A stretch of 64,000 bases of DNA from Rutpela maculata (GCA_936432065.2 OW386286.2:110468419-110532418); one strand, 5' to 3'. Shown: positions 12,557 to 24,158, counted from the stretch's first letter. A program made the numbers and translations. Notes: generated by a model not told the origin, from the sequence alone.

Positions 12557-13370
12557 TGTAAGCAGTCAAAAAAAAAATTTTTGAGAACTTGACTTCTCGT
12601 ACATACCCTAAAACCCAATTTTATCGACTCTTGCTTGCTTTACCTATCTACCTCCTTGTACCCCCCAAAGCTACGGAATAAGATCAACACATAATCTATT
12701 TCCAGATCTCGTTGTAATACACAAGCATACCAAATTTGGAGTCAACATCATGAACGGTTCGAATTGTTTGCACAAAAACAAATTGCAGACGAAATTTTTT
12801 TCGATCAAGCTGAAAATATCGATGTTTCATGACATTCTAAGCCTATTAAAAAAAAAATATTTTTTTTACCGTTACTATCCACTAAACTACGTGGATGTGG
12901 AAGTAATACCAGCAGTCGTCATGAACAATGCCTATCTATCCTCACAATACGGTAAAACGTCATTCTGCGTAATTATTGTTTAATGTCCCGATATTTCTCC
13001 ATGAAAATTTTAGCACCAAAATTAATAAAAATGAGGAATATTATTGAATCATGAATGCAAAAAACCACAAACCTAATTTAGGGACATGGAAACATTAATT
13101 TAGTACAACAAATGGACAAAGCCAATGTATTTTATACTCGATTTTATATTTTGTTCTTATTATAATTTTTCTCTTTTGATATAAATGCTACCTACTTCTT
13201 TTATCGCTCTATTTGAAATTATGTATTACAATTCAAAAAACATTTTAAGATGTTTAAGATGCTAACAACTATTTTGCTTTCATAGCACTGTACCACATAA
13301 TTTATAATTATTAGAACGTATATACCAATTTTTGAATTTAGAAAAATTATTCGAATATGAAGAAAGAACT
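12557..13370 (+). repeat. Segmental duplication, copy 2, with HINE fragment
   Basis: Diverged direct copy of 8560-9245. Its first part (about 12568-12904) is a 5'-truncated HINE-like element, copy i, ending CCACTAAACTACGTGGATGTGGAAGT. The rest matches the flank of copy d. It also carries an insertion of about 100 bp near 13085-13200 that copy 1 lacks. Confidence 0.6.
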
Positions 13371-13743
13371 TTCATTCAACGATTGTGACTTCATAAAGAA
13401 AGTATTTAAGAGGAAATAACAATCGAAGGTTATCGAGCCACTGCAACGATGCCAAATATCGGGCTATATAACGAGCGATGGATATCAACTGTATAAGAGT
13501 CTTGGATATACAGGAACAGCGCCGCCTGACTCAATAATGCTGAACTAAAAGTGTATCTCGGAACATGAAAATATGACTTTTGAAGCCCTCAAAATTTTGT
13601 AGGGAGGAAACAAACATGATTTCTGACCATTTAGTGATGATATACACGGGGGTACGTTGATGAGCCCGACCCCGGGCTTCACAGGGTCAAATCGGGCTGC
13701 ACTACAACCGCTCAGTGTATGAAACGGGCCTGTATATGACCGT

Positions 13744-13748
13744 GCATA

Positions 13749-13810
<62 letters not shown>

Positions 13811-13812
13811 AA
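13744..13812. repeat. (TA)n microsatellite
   Basis: Almost pure alternating TA for about 70 bp, broken by one AAA near 13787. It lies just upstream of a dispersed repeat. Confidence 0.9.
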
Positions 13813-14905
13813 AGAGTACCCTTACTGACTGACTCACTGATCTATCCACGCACAGCTCAAACCGCTGGATCTAGAAACTTCAAATTTTACATAGGAGTTC
13901 CTTGAATGGCGTAGGCATCCACTAAGAAGGGATTTTTCGAAATTCGACACCCAAGAGAGGAAAAAGGGGGTTGAAATTTTAGGCTTTTTCGGAAACGGTT
14001 ATATCTAGATGCGTGAAATTTGCCAGAAATATTTTTTGTTGAAATCTATTAGATACGGGTAAGACGAAATTTCGATTTTCGCTTTTTGAAGGGGTCAAAA
14101 CGGGGTTAGTAGATGGTTTAAACACATACGGTGCAAACGGCAAATTATTTTGACACTATAATTAAATCATTTTGACATGTCAGAAGATAAAATATTATTG
14201 TTATGTTTCATATATGGTGTTATCATTTCCAATGTCTCCAATGGTTGCAAGAATTGGGAAATCTGTGGATTTTTACTTTTTTTAACGAAATGGCTAAATA
14301 AAAGAAAATCTAAGTATTAATGGAGAAGTTGTCCCAATTGTAGGTGACGGAGCCTGTTTTATTCCGTTCCCTTTCATTCTTAATGTACAGCTCACAAGAA
14401 GGTTAGTAAACAAATAGTCAGCTTTGTGTTAGACAATTGGAACGAATTTTTAATTATGTCCCATAACATGAGCTGAGGTATCCGTATCTCTGAAATCGCG
14501 TAAGTCAGAGTGACGGGATCCTCAGGAAATAAGGAGACACATATTCGATGGTTTTCAAAAAGAGATCTCCCAAACGGGTGAACGGAAACGGAAACAGTTA
14601 GACCTAGAAGCATAAAATTTGTCAGAAATACTCTTTATTGTAAGACGAAATTTCGATTTTCACTTTTTGAAAACAGGGCTGGTAGATGGTCTAAAAGGTA
14701 TCGCGTAATTCAGAAACGTGATATTCCAGCGACGGGCTCTTCTGATAAAATAAGGACACGTATTCGACGGTTTTCAATGGGTTTTCTCGAGCACTATATA
14801 TGCGCAGTGAGTTTCCTTAAGTGCAATAAATGTGCAATGGGTTAGTATGTCAATGTTCCTAATTCCACGCGGATGAAGTTCCACCCGGATGAAGTCGCGG
14901 GCATC
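13813..14905 (+). repeat. Dispersed repeat with internal duplication
   Basis: Opens GAGTACCCTTACTGACTGAC and continues with CGCACAGCTCAAACCGCTGG. Near 14863-14905 it carries CGCGGATGAAGTCGCGGGC-type sequence. From memory, this combination is common in arthropod dispersed repeats, but I cannot name the class. The block GACGAAATTTCGATTTTCGC (about 14062) recurs with one change at about 14644, showing an internal duplication. Both parts also share GGAAACGGTTATATCTAGA / GGAAACAGTTAGACCTAGA-type sequence. Confidence 0.5.
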
Positions 14906-15235
14906 CTCTTTATATTTAACCTGACGGAGAAATATGTTTATTTTTTTAAATTATATGTGTTTTTACTTGCAATATTTTTTATGTATTAATACATTATATA
15001 ATAATATATTATTCAACGAGCGCGTAATGATGCCAATTACTCAGAGGATGACGTTTAAGTCATCCCAGTGAGTAATAGCTATTACACACGTGTAGAATAC
15101 TATGCTTTTTCAACGACTACTCAACAGGAGAAAAGATATAAAAAAAACGACTGTTAGTCTAATCGATAATCTTTAATTTGGTTTCTTAACATTCTTGGGG
15201 CAGGTGCCACCATAGTTTCTGAAATTTTTAATTTT

Positions 15236-15958
15236 ACTTCCACATCCAGTGGAAGTATAAGTAGTAACGACAAAAAATTTTTTTTAAATTTTTATTGTTC
15301 AAATAGGCTTAGAATGTCATGAAACGTCGAGATTTCAAGTTTAAGCGAAAAAAAATGTCTGTCTGTCTGTCGGTCTGTCTGTCGGTCTGTCGGTCTGTCT
15401 GTCGGTCTGTAACTTTTTTTGTGCGCACGTTTACTCTGGAACCGTTTGAGATATTGACTTGAAATTTGGTACACATATGTACTTTAACGAGATCTAGAAC
15501 TAGATTATATTTTCATCTTGTTCCGTCGAAGGGTTGGGGGTAAATTGGGGTAAATTTGGAGTAAATAGGTAAATCAAGCAGGTAAGAGTTCATAAAATTG
15601 ATATTTGGTATAGACAAGAGAAGCTAAGGTCTCAAAAAAAAATTTGGTATTAGCCACCCCCATTACCACTCCCACCCCATTATTAAAGGGGGTGAAAAAA
15701 AATGTGATTTAGTGTATGTACAAGAACCAGAAACTTCAAAACATTTTTTTACTTTATCTACCCCCCACTCCCACCCCCTGTCACCACTCCCACCCCACTA
15801 CCGATGTGGGGTATCGTTTTATGGATTTTTGGGGTAGAGGATTTCAAATATCATATTATTAAAGTTCCATAAACAATTATTTCCAGATACAAAATTTTTT
15901 CGTTGTGTGACTTGGATAGAAAATCCGGATGTGGAAGTAGTGATTCTTTGGGCAGCGG
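15236..15958 (-). mobile_element. HINE/Helentron-like element, copy e
   Basis: Reverse-oriented and complete. It opens with hairpin ACTTCCACATCCAGTGGAAGT, has the longest (GTCY)n tract of the window at about 15358-15408, and ends GGGCAGCGG before a T-run. The left flank ends in TTTT and the right begins TTTTT, as expected for insertion between two T bases. Confidence 0.75.
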
Positions 15959-16135
15959 TTTTTAAAGTAGTATTTCGACTTGAAAACCTTTGACGCCATT
16001 TTTAAACCTACATATCTCCGAAAAAGGAAAAGTTACGGATATTTTAAAAACCGCAAATTGTTCCTCGGATTATGAACTTTTCCTTGGATATTTTTGAGCT
16101 AGGAGTGATATTTTTCGATTTGTTCGACAAACATC

Positions 16136-16327
16136 GTGTTAAACGTTCAGATCTTTTTTAATATATTAGTTGAAGGGCCATGCGAAGTCATTATGAAAAG
16201 AGGAAGAATTGCAATTGATGGACATCATGAATCTCGAAATCTAAAATTCAAGTCTACAGGAGTGTACGAAAAGTGGCACTTTTTGACTTTCGACGAAGTC
16301 AATAATCTACTTATTATGACAGATTGA
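16136..16327 (+). CDS. Small unidentified open frame inside a TE
   Basis: A 63-codon frame of mixed composition containing KRGRIAIDGHHESRNLKFKS and VYEKWHFLTFDEV. It is less AT-biased than its surroundings, which suggests former coding sequence. Since it lies between the arms of the 15.0-17.1 kb element, a fragment of that element's own protein is the simplest reading. I do not recognise the family, and no splice sites or upstream extension are clear. Confidence 0.25.
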   Translation: MLNVQIFFNILVEGPCEVIMKRGRIAIDGHHESRNLKFKSTGVYEKWHFLTFDEVNNLLIMTD

Positions 16328-16630
16328 ATTAACTTACGGCACACGCAATATTTTGAACTTTAAATCGTCTTTTGTAATGGCTCCACAAAAACTGTTGAGT
16401 CATGGATATAATCTCTTGTGAATGAGTAATGAAGTATTACCTACGACCCTGAGTAATGAGGCCTATTACTTGCTAGAACCAATCACAAGTGTTCATATTC
16501 ATTATTCAACAATTTATGTGGAACAATCACAAAAAACAATTTAAACTCCAGGGACGTCGCATCGCATATGCCATAATTCAATTCAATCTGCCATCTACAT
16601 ATTGATTTTTCTTTTTTTTTTAATATTAAA

Positions 16631-16700
16631 GGGGTCTACAGACGATCCAATTTGCTGGAGCCAACCTTGTCAGTATGCTTTAAAGCTTTTTACAATTAAT
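16631..16700 (+). repeat. Solo end of a GGTCTACAGACGATCC element
   Basis: GGGGTCTACAGACGATCCAA followed by a CCAACCTTGTCAGTA-type block matches the arm of the complete palindrome at 60524-60762. Confidence 0.55.
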
Positions 16701-17109
16701 TATTTTTTATTTATTTGCTTTTATCATGATTAGAGAATATTATTTAGGTATTATGCAAATCACAACTTACACACTTTTTGTTTATTATGAAAATACCTAG
16801 TTTCTGTATATTGTTGCCCTAATCTGGGCACGCTAATATACTAGTCAGGTAATTACTTTAAAACACTCATTATTGGAGAATCAATCAAAACAACTAAAGC
16901 TTGCCGTATCAACTCGAAAAGGTGAGTTGGAGACGATAAAGATGCGTTTGAGTAGTCGTTGAAAAAGAGTATAGTAGGTATTCTACTCGCTTGTAGTAGT
17001 TATTACTCACTCGGATGAATTACGACACTCGTCTTTGGCTCGTACCGAAAACGTCATCCTCGTGAATAATAGCTGTAATTACATACACAAAACATACACG
17101 CTCGTTAAT

Positions 17110-17902
17110 ACCGGGTGGCTCAGGTGATGGGAACACTCTTGTAACTCTTAAAATTTGGTGTAGTGATATGGTCTGAAGTTTTCAATTATATGATGTAAAG
17201 AACCACAATGACCGACTTCCGGTTTCGATGCAATTTACATGAAAATCAAATTTTTAAATGGGACGATCTGTATATTCTTGCATATTTGAATCCCTCTGGC
17301 CAAAATACATATGATCTGATCCTCCAATATTTTTTTATTTATGAAAATTATGGATTTTTTTAATTTTTAGTTTTAATCATAGAAGGCCGCGATTTTTCCA
17401 AAATTGTTAAAAATTGGTCTGCAAGCACTTTTAAAATATTATCTCGTCAGATACTAATATTAAACACGATTTATTCTTCAAGTTCAACAATATTTGTTTT
17501 TCAACGTAAACTATTTTTTTTTACCCCCTATGGGGGTGTTATTTAATTAGATCTTTAAATTACGAAGAAAATGATATGCACAACGTCTCCCTTCTCTTTG
17601 TACTAAATTTATAATTAAATAAATAATAATAAAAATATATATTTTTTTTTAATAAAAAAATATTTGAGGATTAGATCATATGTATTTTAGCCAGCAGGAT
17701 CCAAATATGCCAGCAGGATCCAAAAATATATAGGTCGTCCCTAAATTCGATTTTCATGTCAATTGCATCGAAACCGGAAGTCGGCCATTTTGGTTCTTTA
17801 CATCATACAATTGGAAACTTCATCCCATATCACTACATTAAATTTTAAAAAAATCTGTTCACTCTTTGAAGAGTTACAGTTCCTATCAGCTGAGCTACCC
17901 GG
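17110..17902. mobile_element. TA-flanked inverted-repeat element
   Basis: Ends CCGGGTGGCTCAG (from 17111) and CTGAGCTACCCGG (to 17902), each next to TA, which fits a mariner/Tc1-like non-autonomous element. The arms are inverted over about 350 bp, sharing CATCGAAACCGGAAGTCGG-type sequence at 17210-17235 and 17765-17790. A GCCAGCAGGATCCAAA-type unit is duplicated near 17690-17720. No coding sequence is seen. Confidence 0.65.
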
Positions 17903-17907
17903 TATAC

Positions 17908-18505
17908 TCGAATAATGTACTATTCTCTACGACTGTTAAAAAAGTTGTACTTTTTTCATTATTTTTTGTGTTTAAAACACATGTTTATGTTCGATTGTAC
18001 GTAAACAGACTTGATTTATGACTTTGTTTAGCGGCCATAAAGTGCTACTGTATCGTACTAGTCCATAGGGGTAAAGTAAATTGGACTCATTTGTCAATAA
18101 CAAATATTCGTTTAAAAAATGACAAGCAGTTAAGCAATTAATTCCGGGTCAAAAACTAAAATTCCTGAGCTACATGTCATATTTTGTCGTATTTGTCAGC
18201 CATTTTGGATTTTAGTGCTGTACATGAAAATTTTTAGAAATTCCAGAAGGCTCCTAGGCTAATATTTAGTAGTACCTTCTTACCAAATTTGGTGCTTTTA
18301 TCCGCCAGGTAACGGTAATTTCAATAAGCCACCTCACTATTATCATGTGGTTTATTTACTTCGGCCCTAGGCCTTGGTAACTAAATTCCACATCGTGATA
18401 AAAAGTTGACTTTTGTGCTTAGATACATAAATAACTATTACGCACAAAAAATAATGATAAACAGTGCAGTTTTTTAACAGTTGTAGAAAATAGTAATTTA
18501 TGCAA
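17908..18505. repeat. Inverted repeat, short arms
   Basis: Arms at about 17912-17975 (AATAATGTACTATTCTCTACGA onward) and 18430-18500 are inverted, sharing AACTGTTAAAAAA-type and CACAAAAAATAATGA sequence. The right edge (TTTATGCAACAAGTGCATAAAG) recurs near 46258, marking a dispersed family. Confidence 0.5.
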
Positions 18506-18554
18506 CAAGTGCATAAAGTGGTACTTTTTTCACGAATGGGAAATTTGGCAATCC

Positions 18555-18735
18555 CATGAATGAAAAAAAGACACTAGCACGACTGTGGTCTTTGCATTCC
18601 ACATTCTGCTAACTTCTATTTGGAGGTCCTTGTATTTGTTCAACTTCTCTGTTTCCTTGGTCAAGACGTTGATGTCATTTGGGATGAATGCACCGATCAG
18701 AAAACAGGATTTCTCTTTTTTATTATGTCCGACGC
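18555..18735 (-). pseudogene. LINE reverse-transcriptase-region fragment
   Basis: The minus strand encodes GAFIPNDINVLTKETEKLNK followed by YKDLQIEVSRMWNAKTTVV. The pattern I-P-x-D-x-N-x-x-x-K-E-x-E-K-x-x-K-Y-x-D-L-x-x-E-x-x-R-M-W-x-x-K-T-x-V-V is a stretch found near the C-terminus of many arthropod non-LTR retrotransposon polyproteins. Only about 60 codons are readable before the frame breaks, so this is a truncated relic. The clade (RTE-like or related) is from memory and less certain. Confidence 0.6.
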
Positions 18736-19844
18736 TATCTGGTCAATTTGCGAAAATTTCTCCCACAAGTCCCACATAATTGTAGCGTCGTTGGTATTGG
18801 TAACCTTTTCGGGGGTATAAGTTTCATATAAGTATAAGTTTCATACGATAATTTTTCTACGACTTTCCTCGATTTCCATATTTAAATAAATAAATTTCAG
18901 AATTAACTTAAACTTCAAAACAAATCTATAATTTGACTTTTTTAAGGCTCCGAAAATAATTGCAGAAATATTATCAAAACAAAATTAAGAATTTTAAAAT
19001 ATCTAAAATATCCACTACCACAGCTGCCAACATACCTATTTAACGGCGCCACTGTCTACATATAATTATTTATCCAAGTTTATAACCTACAATTGTTTGT
19101 TAATCTGACATAAATATATAGCCCGGGAGCTGGCGACACTAAATTTTGTAAGATTTTTTAAAGATTAGTTTTATTTTATTTGTGTCATATCGGAACTACA
19201 AAAACTTCAATTCGATTCCTGCAGGGGTACCAGCGGGACAGCGATTGACAGCGGCCTGCCAATTATGTTAAACAAAAAAAGTGAACGTTGGAAATTTTAA
19301 AAGCTGAAACTTTTTCTATTGTTTATTAATATTTCCATAAGATATAAAATGACCTCCTGCCTGTTCTTCCGTAGACCGGTCTACTCCTGCCATAGTCATA
19401 TTTATGTGAAAAAAAAAATCAATTGATACAAATATTAAAAGCTGAAAATTTTTTTGTCATTTCTTCAATAATTAAGACAATTAAAAAACGTATCCTGTCA
19501 GCCATTTGATGGGACCTGGCTTCGGCAGGAAGTAGTAAGGTAGTATCGCATAAAACAGAATATAGTTTGTTTCAACACACAAGATTATTTTGTATTTATT
19601 TACGGATAAAAAATATGTAGCGTTAACTAATTTACAAACACGATTCTTTGTCGATATATCTAGAAACTGTTTCCACAAAAGTGGATAAGTCCTCAACGTC
19701 GGAATCTTCACTATCGCTGGAATCACTGTCACGTTAAAGATGCTCCATAGTGTTATTGTCATCCTGTTTATCAGTCACCACATCAGATTCTGTAAATACA
19801 TTATGAACAATTTAAGAATTAGTGACATTGTTTTTTTTAAATAA

Positions 19845-20313
19845 TTACTCAGTAGGAAAAGTGTTATTATTACCTGTGACGTCGGTTTCGGCAATTTTAT
19901 CAATAATTACGTCACTGATAGCAGTTGGTAATTGGTCGCCCTTAAACCATAGGAATTTCATTGTCAACTTCTTTCCATCCGCAATCTGAAGGAGATAATA
20001 AGGTTGGGTGTTGGGAGTGTGCGTTGCACCACACACTGGAAACATAAATTGCCCTTAAAATTGGTTGTCGCAACTCCACCTTGCACAAGGGTAATATTGA
20101 GCCATCAAAGCTTGTCGACTGCAGTTTGAGCTGTTCCCGGGTGTCGCTACATTTATAAGCTTTCATAAACATTGCTATTCGTGCTTCATTCACGTTACTT
20201 ATTTTTTTATATTTTTTTATAGCCGTACATTTCACAAATGAATTTCTCCACAGTATCAAAAATTTCATTTGTTTCAATAGCTGGATATTCATGCATTTTA
20301 GAGAATGTATCAA
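19845..20313 (-). pseudogene. TE-encoded protein, C-terminal part, frameshifted
   Basis: Two overlapping minus frames belong together. The upstream one (20313-19942) has NVNEARIAMFMKAYKCSDT, then SILPLCKVELRQPILRAIY and SPSDCGW. The downstream one (20045-19845) has KFLWFKGDQLPTAISDVI. The order P-x-C-x-x-x-L-x-x-x-x-x-R-A-x-Y ... S-P-x-x-x-G-W ... W-x-x-G-x-x-x-P matches a family of uncharacterised proteins I associate with DNA transposons of insects and cnidarians, often ending in a cysteine-rich domain. No cysteine-rich end is readable here. The overlap implies a frameshift. Confidence 0.5.
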
Positions 20314-20412
20314 TAAATTGTGTGTGTAAACAAAACGCGGCTTCGTTATTCATCTCGATCAGTAGGCAGAGCGAAAATAAATGATCTTAAGGAGCCTGAT
20401 TCAAACGGGAGT

Positions 20413-20596
20413 CATGGGCGCAGCCAGGTGGTGCCATGCCCCCCCCCCAAGCCGTCTTCCATGAGCAAAAAAAAAGAAGCAGTACAAAGCAGTATCTAAA
20501 TCATCCCTTGAAATAAATATTTTCCTCATCCTCTGGGGAGGCCGGTTCTATTGCCACCCCCCCCCCCCCCAGACGAATTTTCTGGCTGCGCCACTG
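20413..20596. mobile_element. Small hAT-like MITE with 8-bp duplication
   Basis: Ends CATGGGCGCAGCCAG and CTGGCTGCGCCACTG are imperfect inverted repeats of the CAGTGGCGCAGCCAG type. Both flanks read ACGGGAGT (20405-20412 and 20597-20604), an exact 8-bp target duplication typical of hAT elements. It is 184 bp long, G/C-tract rich and non-coding. A related solo end is at 42608-42669. Confidence 0.85.
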
Positions 20597-20900
20597 ACGG
20601 GAGTAATGTTTATTTAGGTCGGAAACCTGATAGGAACTGTACCCAAAAGAACAGAAAAGAACAGAAAAAGGAAAGTGAGAAAAATAAAGAAAATTCATTA
20701 TTTTAACACATGTAGTTATATGATTGAAAAAATAATGTAATATGTATAATCAATAGACCAATTGTTTATACTTACTGTGTAACACCAGATGTTGAAGGCT
20801 CTGATAATGATTGTTCACTGCTCGTGGAAACTGAATCATTACCAGATTTTTATATTTTGCCTTCAATGCCGTGAAATTACTAAAACAATTTGAATGATAA

Positions 20901-21497
20901 CACAGGCCCACAAAAAAAAAAAAGTTGTCTGCGCCGGGGTACTGACCATACCTATCCGTTGTATTTTGTGCCGCTGAACACGAATCTGATCTTAGTTTTT
21001 CCCCTATACGTCAGGTTTTTTTTTTAACAGCAAATAAATATATAAATATCACGATTCAACACGACTTTTTTTGCTGTTAAAAAAAAACCGGACGTGTAGG
21101 GGAAAAACTAAGGTCAGATTCGTGTTCAGCGGCTCAAAATACAAGGGATAGGTGTGGTCAGTACCCCCGCGCAGACCACTTTTTTTGGTTGCCACTGTGC
21201 CACACTCAGTGTGGCGCAATACCACAAAAAAAAGTCATCTGCGCGGGGGTACTGACCACATCTATCCCTTGTATTTAAAGCCGCTGAACACGAATCTGAC
21301 CTTAGTTTTTCACCAGCACGTCAGGTTTTTCTTTTAATAGCAAATAAATATATAAATATTAGACTTTTTTGCTTTAAAAAAAAACCTGACGTATAGGAGA
21401 AAAACTAAGGTCAGATTCGTGTTCAGCGGGTCAAAATACAAGGGATAGGTATGGTCATTACCGCGGCGCAGACAACTTTTTTTTTTGTGGGCCTGTG
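20901..21497. mobile_element. Harbinger-like double-hairpin element, TAA duplication
   Basis: Ends CACAGGCCCACAAAAAAA and its inverse, flanked by TAA on both sides (20898-20900, 21498-21500), as in PIF/Harbinger elements. The interior is two tandem hairpins of roughly 280 bp. Each has GCTGAACACGAATCTGA in one arm and the inverse TCAGATTCGTGTTCAGC in the other, joined by a short CCACACTCAGTGTGG palindrome near 21202. It interrupts the coding sequence of the host transposon. Confidence 0.75.
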
Positions 21498-21504
21498 TAA
21501 CCTT

Positions 21505-21690
21505 CAGTGTCACATAAAGCCGATGGCAATTTCACATTTTTCCCTTGCAAATTATTTTGTTGACGAATTTCTAAACTTTCCGTACACTTATTCAAACGTT
21601 CTTGTGTAAAGAAGATTTTTTTTCTTTTTTTTTAATTACAAAAAACACAAACTGGCTTGAGTGTAGCCATCATAGAAATTCGTGAATACG
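21505..21690 (-). pseudogene. TE-encoded protein, N-terminal part
   Basis: The minus strand from near 21672 reads MMATLKPVCVFCN, an in-frame stop, then FTQERLNKCTESLEIRQQNN and GKNVKLPSALCD. A C-x-F-C pair followed by F-T-x-E-x-L-x-K-C fits the N-terminal zinc-binding region of the same uncharacterised transposon protein family as 19845-20313. The Harbinger-like insertion follows directly, and the sequence beyond it (about 20890-20780) probably continues the frame. Assignment is by pattern only. Confidence 0.4.
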
Positions 21691-22377
21691 TCGTATTCGT
21701 AGGTTTTGCGTCTGCGAACTGAACATCACGCATCAGTAAGAAATGCCGGGCCCCGTTAATATCTACAAAAGGGACACCCTTTTCAAGGTGCTCAATTGAA
21801 AAGAACGCACTAAGAACTTTTGGAAACTTATTATAGAAACTACGAATGAATATATTAGATATTCGCGCAAGACAATTTTACTCCTGCCGAAGACAGGTCC
21901 CATCAAGAGGCTGGCAGGATACGTTTTCTAATTGTCTTAATTATTGAAGAAATGACAAAAAAATTTTTAGCTTTTAATATTTGTATCAATTGATTTTTTT
22001 TCACATAAATATGACTATGGCAGGAGTAGACCGGTCTACGGGAAAAGTGGCAGGAGGTCGGTTTATATCTTATTAAAATATTATTAACAAATTGAAAAAG
22101 TTTCAGCTTTTAATATTTTTAACATTTACATTTGTTTTTCAACATGATTGACATATCGCTGCCAGTCGTTGTCCCACCAACGGAATGGCAGGAGTTCATT
22201 TTGTTGATAAATTTCATTAATATTATAAAATAAAAAATAAACCAAGGTTTAAAAAACGTGACAATGAAAAATGTCGCCAGCTCCCGGTCTAATACAATCA
22301 CCACAATGATTAACTGATTTCATAATCTATAGACAACAATTTTAATTTAACTTAAAATTTATTTTTGTTAATCTTAC

Positions 22378-22448
22378 TTATAAGGTGCTCCCCCTACTGC
22401 CCTAGGTGCTTTAGCTGTAGCAATTATTCTTCTAATCAAGGAAGTCAT
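22378..22448 (-). CDS. Probable first coding exon of RidA/UK114
   Basis: From the ATG at 22448 the minus strand reads MTSLIRRIIATAKAPRAVGG then APY, and runs into AA|GTAAGAT, a strong splice donor, at 22378. RidA (2-iminobutanoate/2-iminopropanoate deaminase, also UK114) proteins start with I-R-K-I-I-x-T-x-x-A-P-x-x-V-x-P-Y-N-Q-A. The split last codon (AA + next base) fits the expected Asn. Family members remove reactive enamine/imine intermediates as trimers. The exon sits in a roughly 500-bp island between two transposons (ending 22287, starting 22783). No later exon was found on the minus side, so they lie beyond the window or are lost. With only 23 residues the call rests on a short match. 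Confidence 0.55.
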
Positions 22449-24158
22449 TTTAAAAACTTATACACACACAACTAAAAGAGTAATACTCTAATAATATGAC
22501 AGAGATCGTTTCTATGTTGCCACAACTAATCGGTTGATTGTATCGTTTAAAGGTCTTTTATGATAATAATTTGGTTTTTATAAATAATGATAAGGTTTTG
22601 TTACTATACTCTATTTATATACAGATAGAAAATTTAAAATTACATTAGTATATTATTTTGTCTTTAGTTCACAATCAAACGCCAAAATTTAAATAAAAAC
22701 GTTTATATTTGTTAAAGAAAAGTTATTGTTTATTTAGGTATTTTGTTTACATATTTCTTATTGTAATACATGGAAAATAGTAGCGTGTGTGAGTCGGAAA
22801 AAAAACCGAAAATCGTAAATATTTTGAGCCGGAACAAGATTACCTCCCCTCCCCGTTTTCGGGGATGCTGAACACGATGGCGGTGTCAGAATTTCTCTTT
22901 GGGGTTGCGCAACCCCTCAAAACGGCCAAAAACCACCCCCGAGAGGGGTAAAACGCGCTTCACTCGATTTCCCTGCAGAAAATAACCTTCCCCCCGTTTT
23001 CGAGGATGCTGAGCACGATGGTGGTGCTGGATATCGCCTTCGACCCCAACCAACCCCTCCACCGGCCAATACTCGCCCCCGAAAGGGGTGAATTTTTTTT
23101 TTCGTAATATCAGGCAAATTGCATTTCTATCCGTTTTCGAGGATGCTGAGCACGATGGTGGTGCTGGATATCGCGTTCGACCCTAACCAATCCCTCCACC
23201 GGCCAATACTCACCCCTAGAGGGGTAAAACGCGCTTCACTCGATTTCCCTGGAGAAAAAAACCTTCCCCCCGTTTTCGAGGATGCTGAGCACGATGGTGG
23301 TGTTGGATATCGCGTTCGACCCCGACCAACCCCTCCACCGGCCAATACTCGCCCCCGAAAGTGGTGAATTTTTTTTTTTTGTAATATCAGCGGGAAACAC
23401 ATTTATTTCCGTTTTCGAGGATGTTAAGAATAGGAAAAATCGTACTTCTCTTCTTGGTTGCAATGCTCTTTCATTCTGGTCCAACTGAAAAATATCATCA
23501 AATACCGCAAGTAGGTCTAGAAGTACGATTTTTTCTATTCTTAACATCCTCGAAAACGGAAATAAATGTGTTTCCCGCTGATATTACAAAAAAAAATTCA
23601 CACCTTTCGGGGGCGAGTATTGGCAGGTGGAGGGGTTGGTCGGGGTCGAACGCGATATCCAGCACCACCATCGTGCTCAGCATCCTCGAAAACGGGGGGA
23701 AGGTTTTTTCTCCAGGGAAATCGAGTGAAGCGCGTTTTACCCCTCTAGGGGGTGAGTATTGGCCGGTGGAGGGGTTGGTCGGGGTCGAACGCGATATCCA
23801 GCACCACCATCGTGCTCAGCATCCTCGAAAACGGGGGGAAGGTTTTTTTCTCCAGAGAAATCGAGTGAAGCGCGTTTTACCCCCTAGGGGGTGAGTATTG
23901 GCCGGTGGAGGGGTTGGTCGGGGTCGAACGCGATATCCAGCACCACCATCGTGCTCAGCATCCTCGAAAACGGATAGAAATGCAATTTGCCTGATATTAC
24001 GAAAAAAAAAATTCACCCCTTTCGGGGGCGAGTATTGGCCGGTGGAGGGGTTGGTTGGGGTCGAAGGCGATATCCAGCACCACCATCGTGCTCAGCATCC
24101 TCGAAAACGGGAGGAAGGTTATTTTCTACAGGGAAATCGAGTGAAGCGCGTTTTACCC

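Larger units (their letters stand above)
15013..17107. mobile_element. Long-TIR element interrupted by a HINE
   Basis: Arms 15013-15130 and 16945-17107 are inverted copies sharing AACGAGCG, AGGATGACGTTT, GTGAGTAATA and TTTTTCAACGACTACTCAA. The interior holds HINE copy e (15236-15958) and a small open frame (16136-16327). The superfamily is not identified and no target duplication is certain. The right end abuts the next inverted-repeat element. Confidence 0.6.
19123..22287 (-). mobile_element. DNA transposon with ~380-bp TIRs, decayed
   Basis: Ends CCGGGAGCTGGCGACA and TGTCGCCAGCTCCCGG are perfect inverted repeats. The arms (about 19123-19510 and 21890-22287) stay similar throughout and include CAGGAGTAGACCGGTCTAC-type and AAAACGTATCCTG-type sequence. 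The interior carries decayed coding sequence on the minus strand (21505-21690 and 19845-20313). It is broken by a Harbinger-like hairpin (20901-21497) and a small hAT-like element (20413-20596). The superfamily was not determined and no target duplication is clear. Confidence 0.75.

Noticed and set aside
14392..14613. A 73-codon minus-strand frame
   Set aside because: It lies in the duplicated dispersed repeat and the paired copy does not keep the frame.
18585..18820. Two plus-strand frames of 64 and 66 codons
   Set aside because: They are the antisense of the LINE fragment read on the minus strand.
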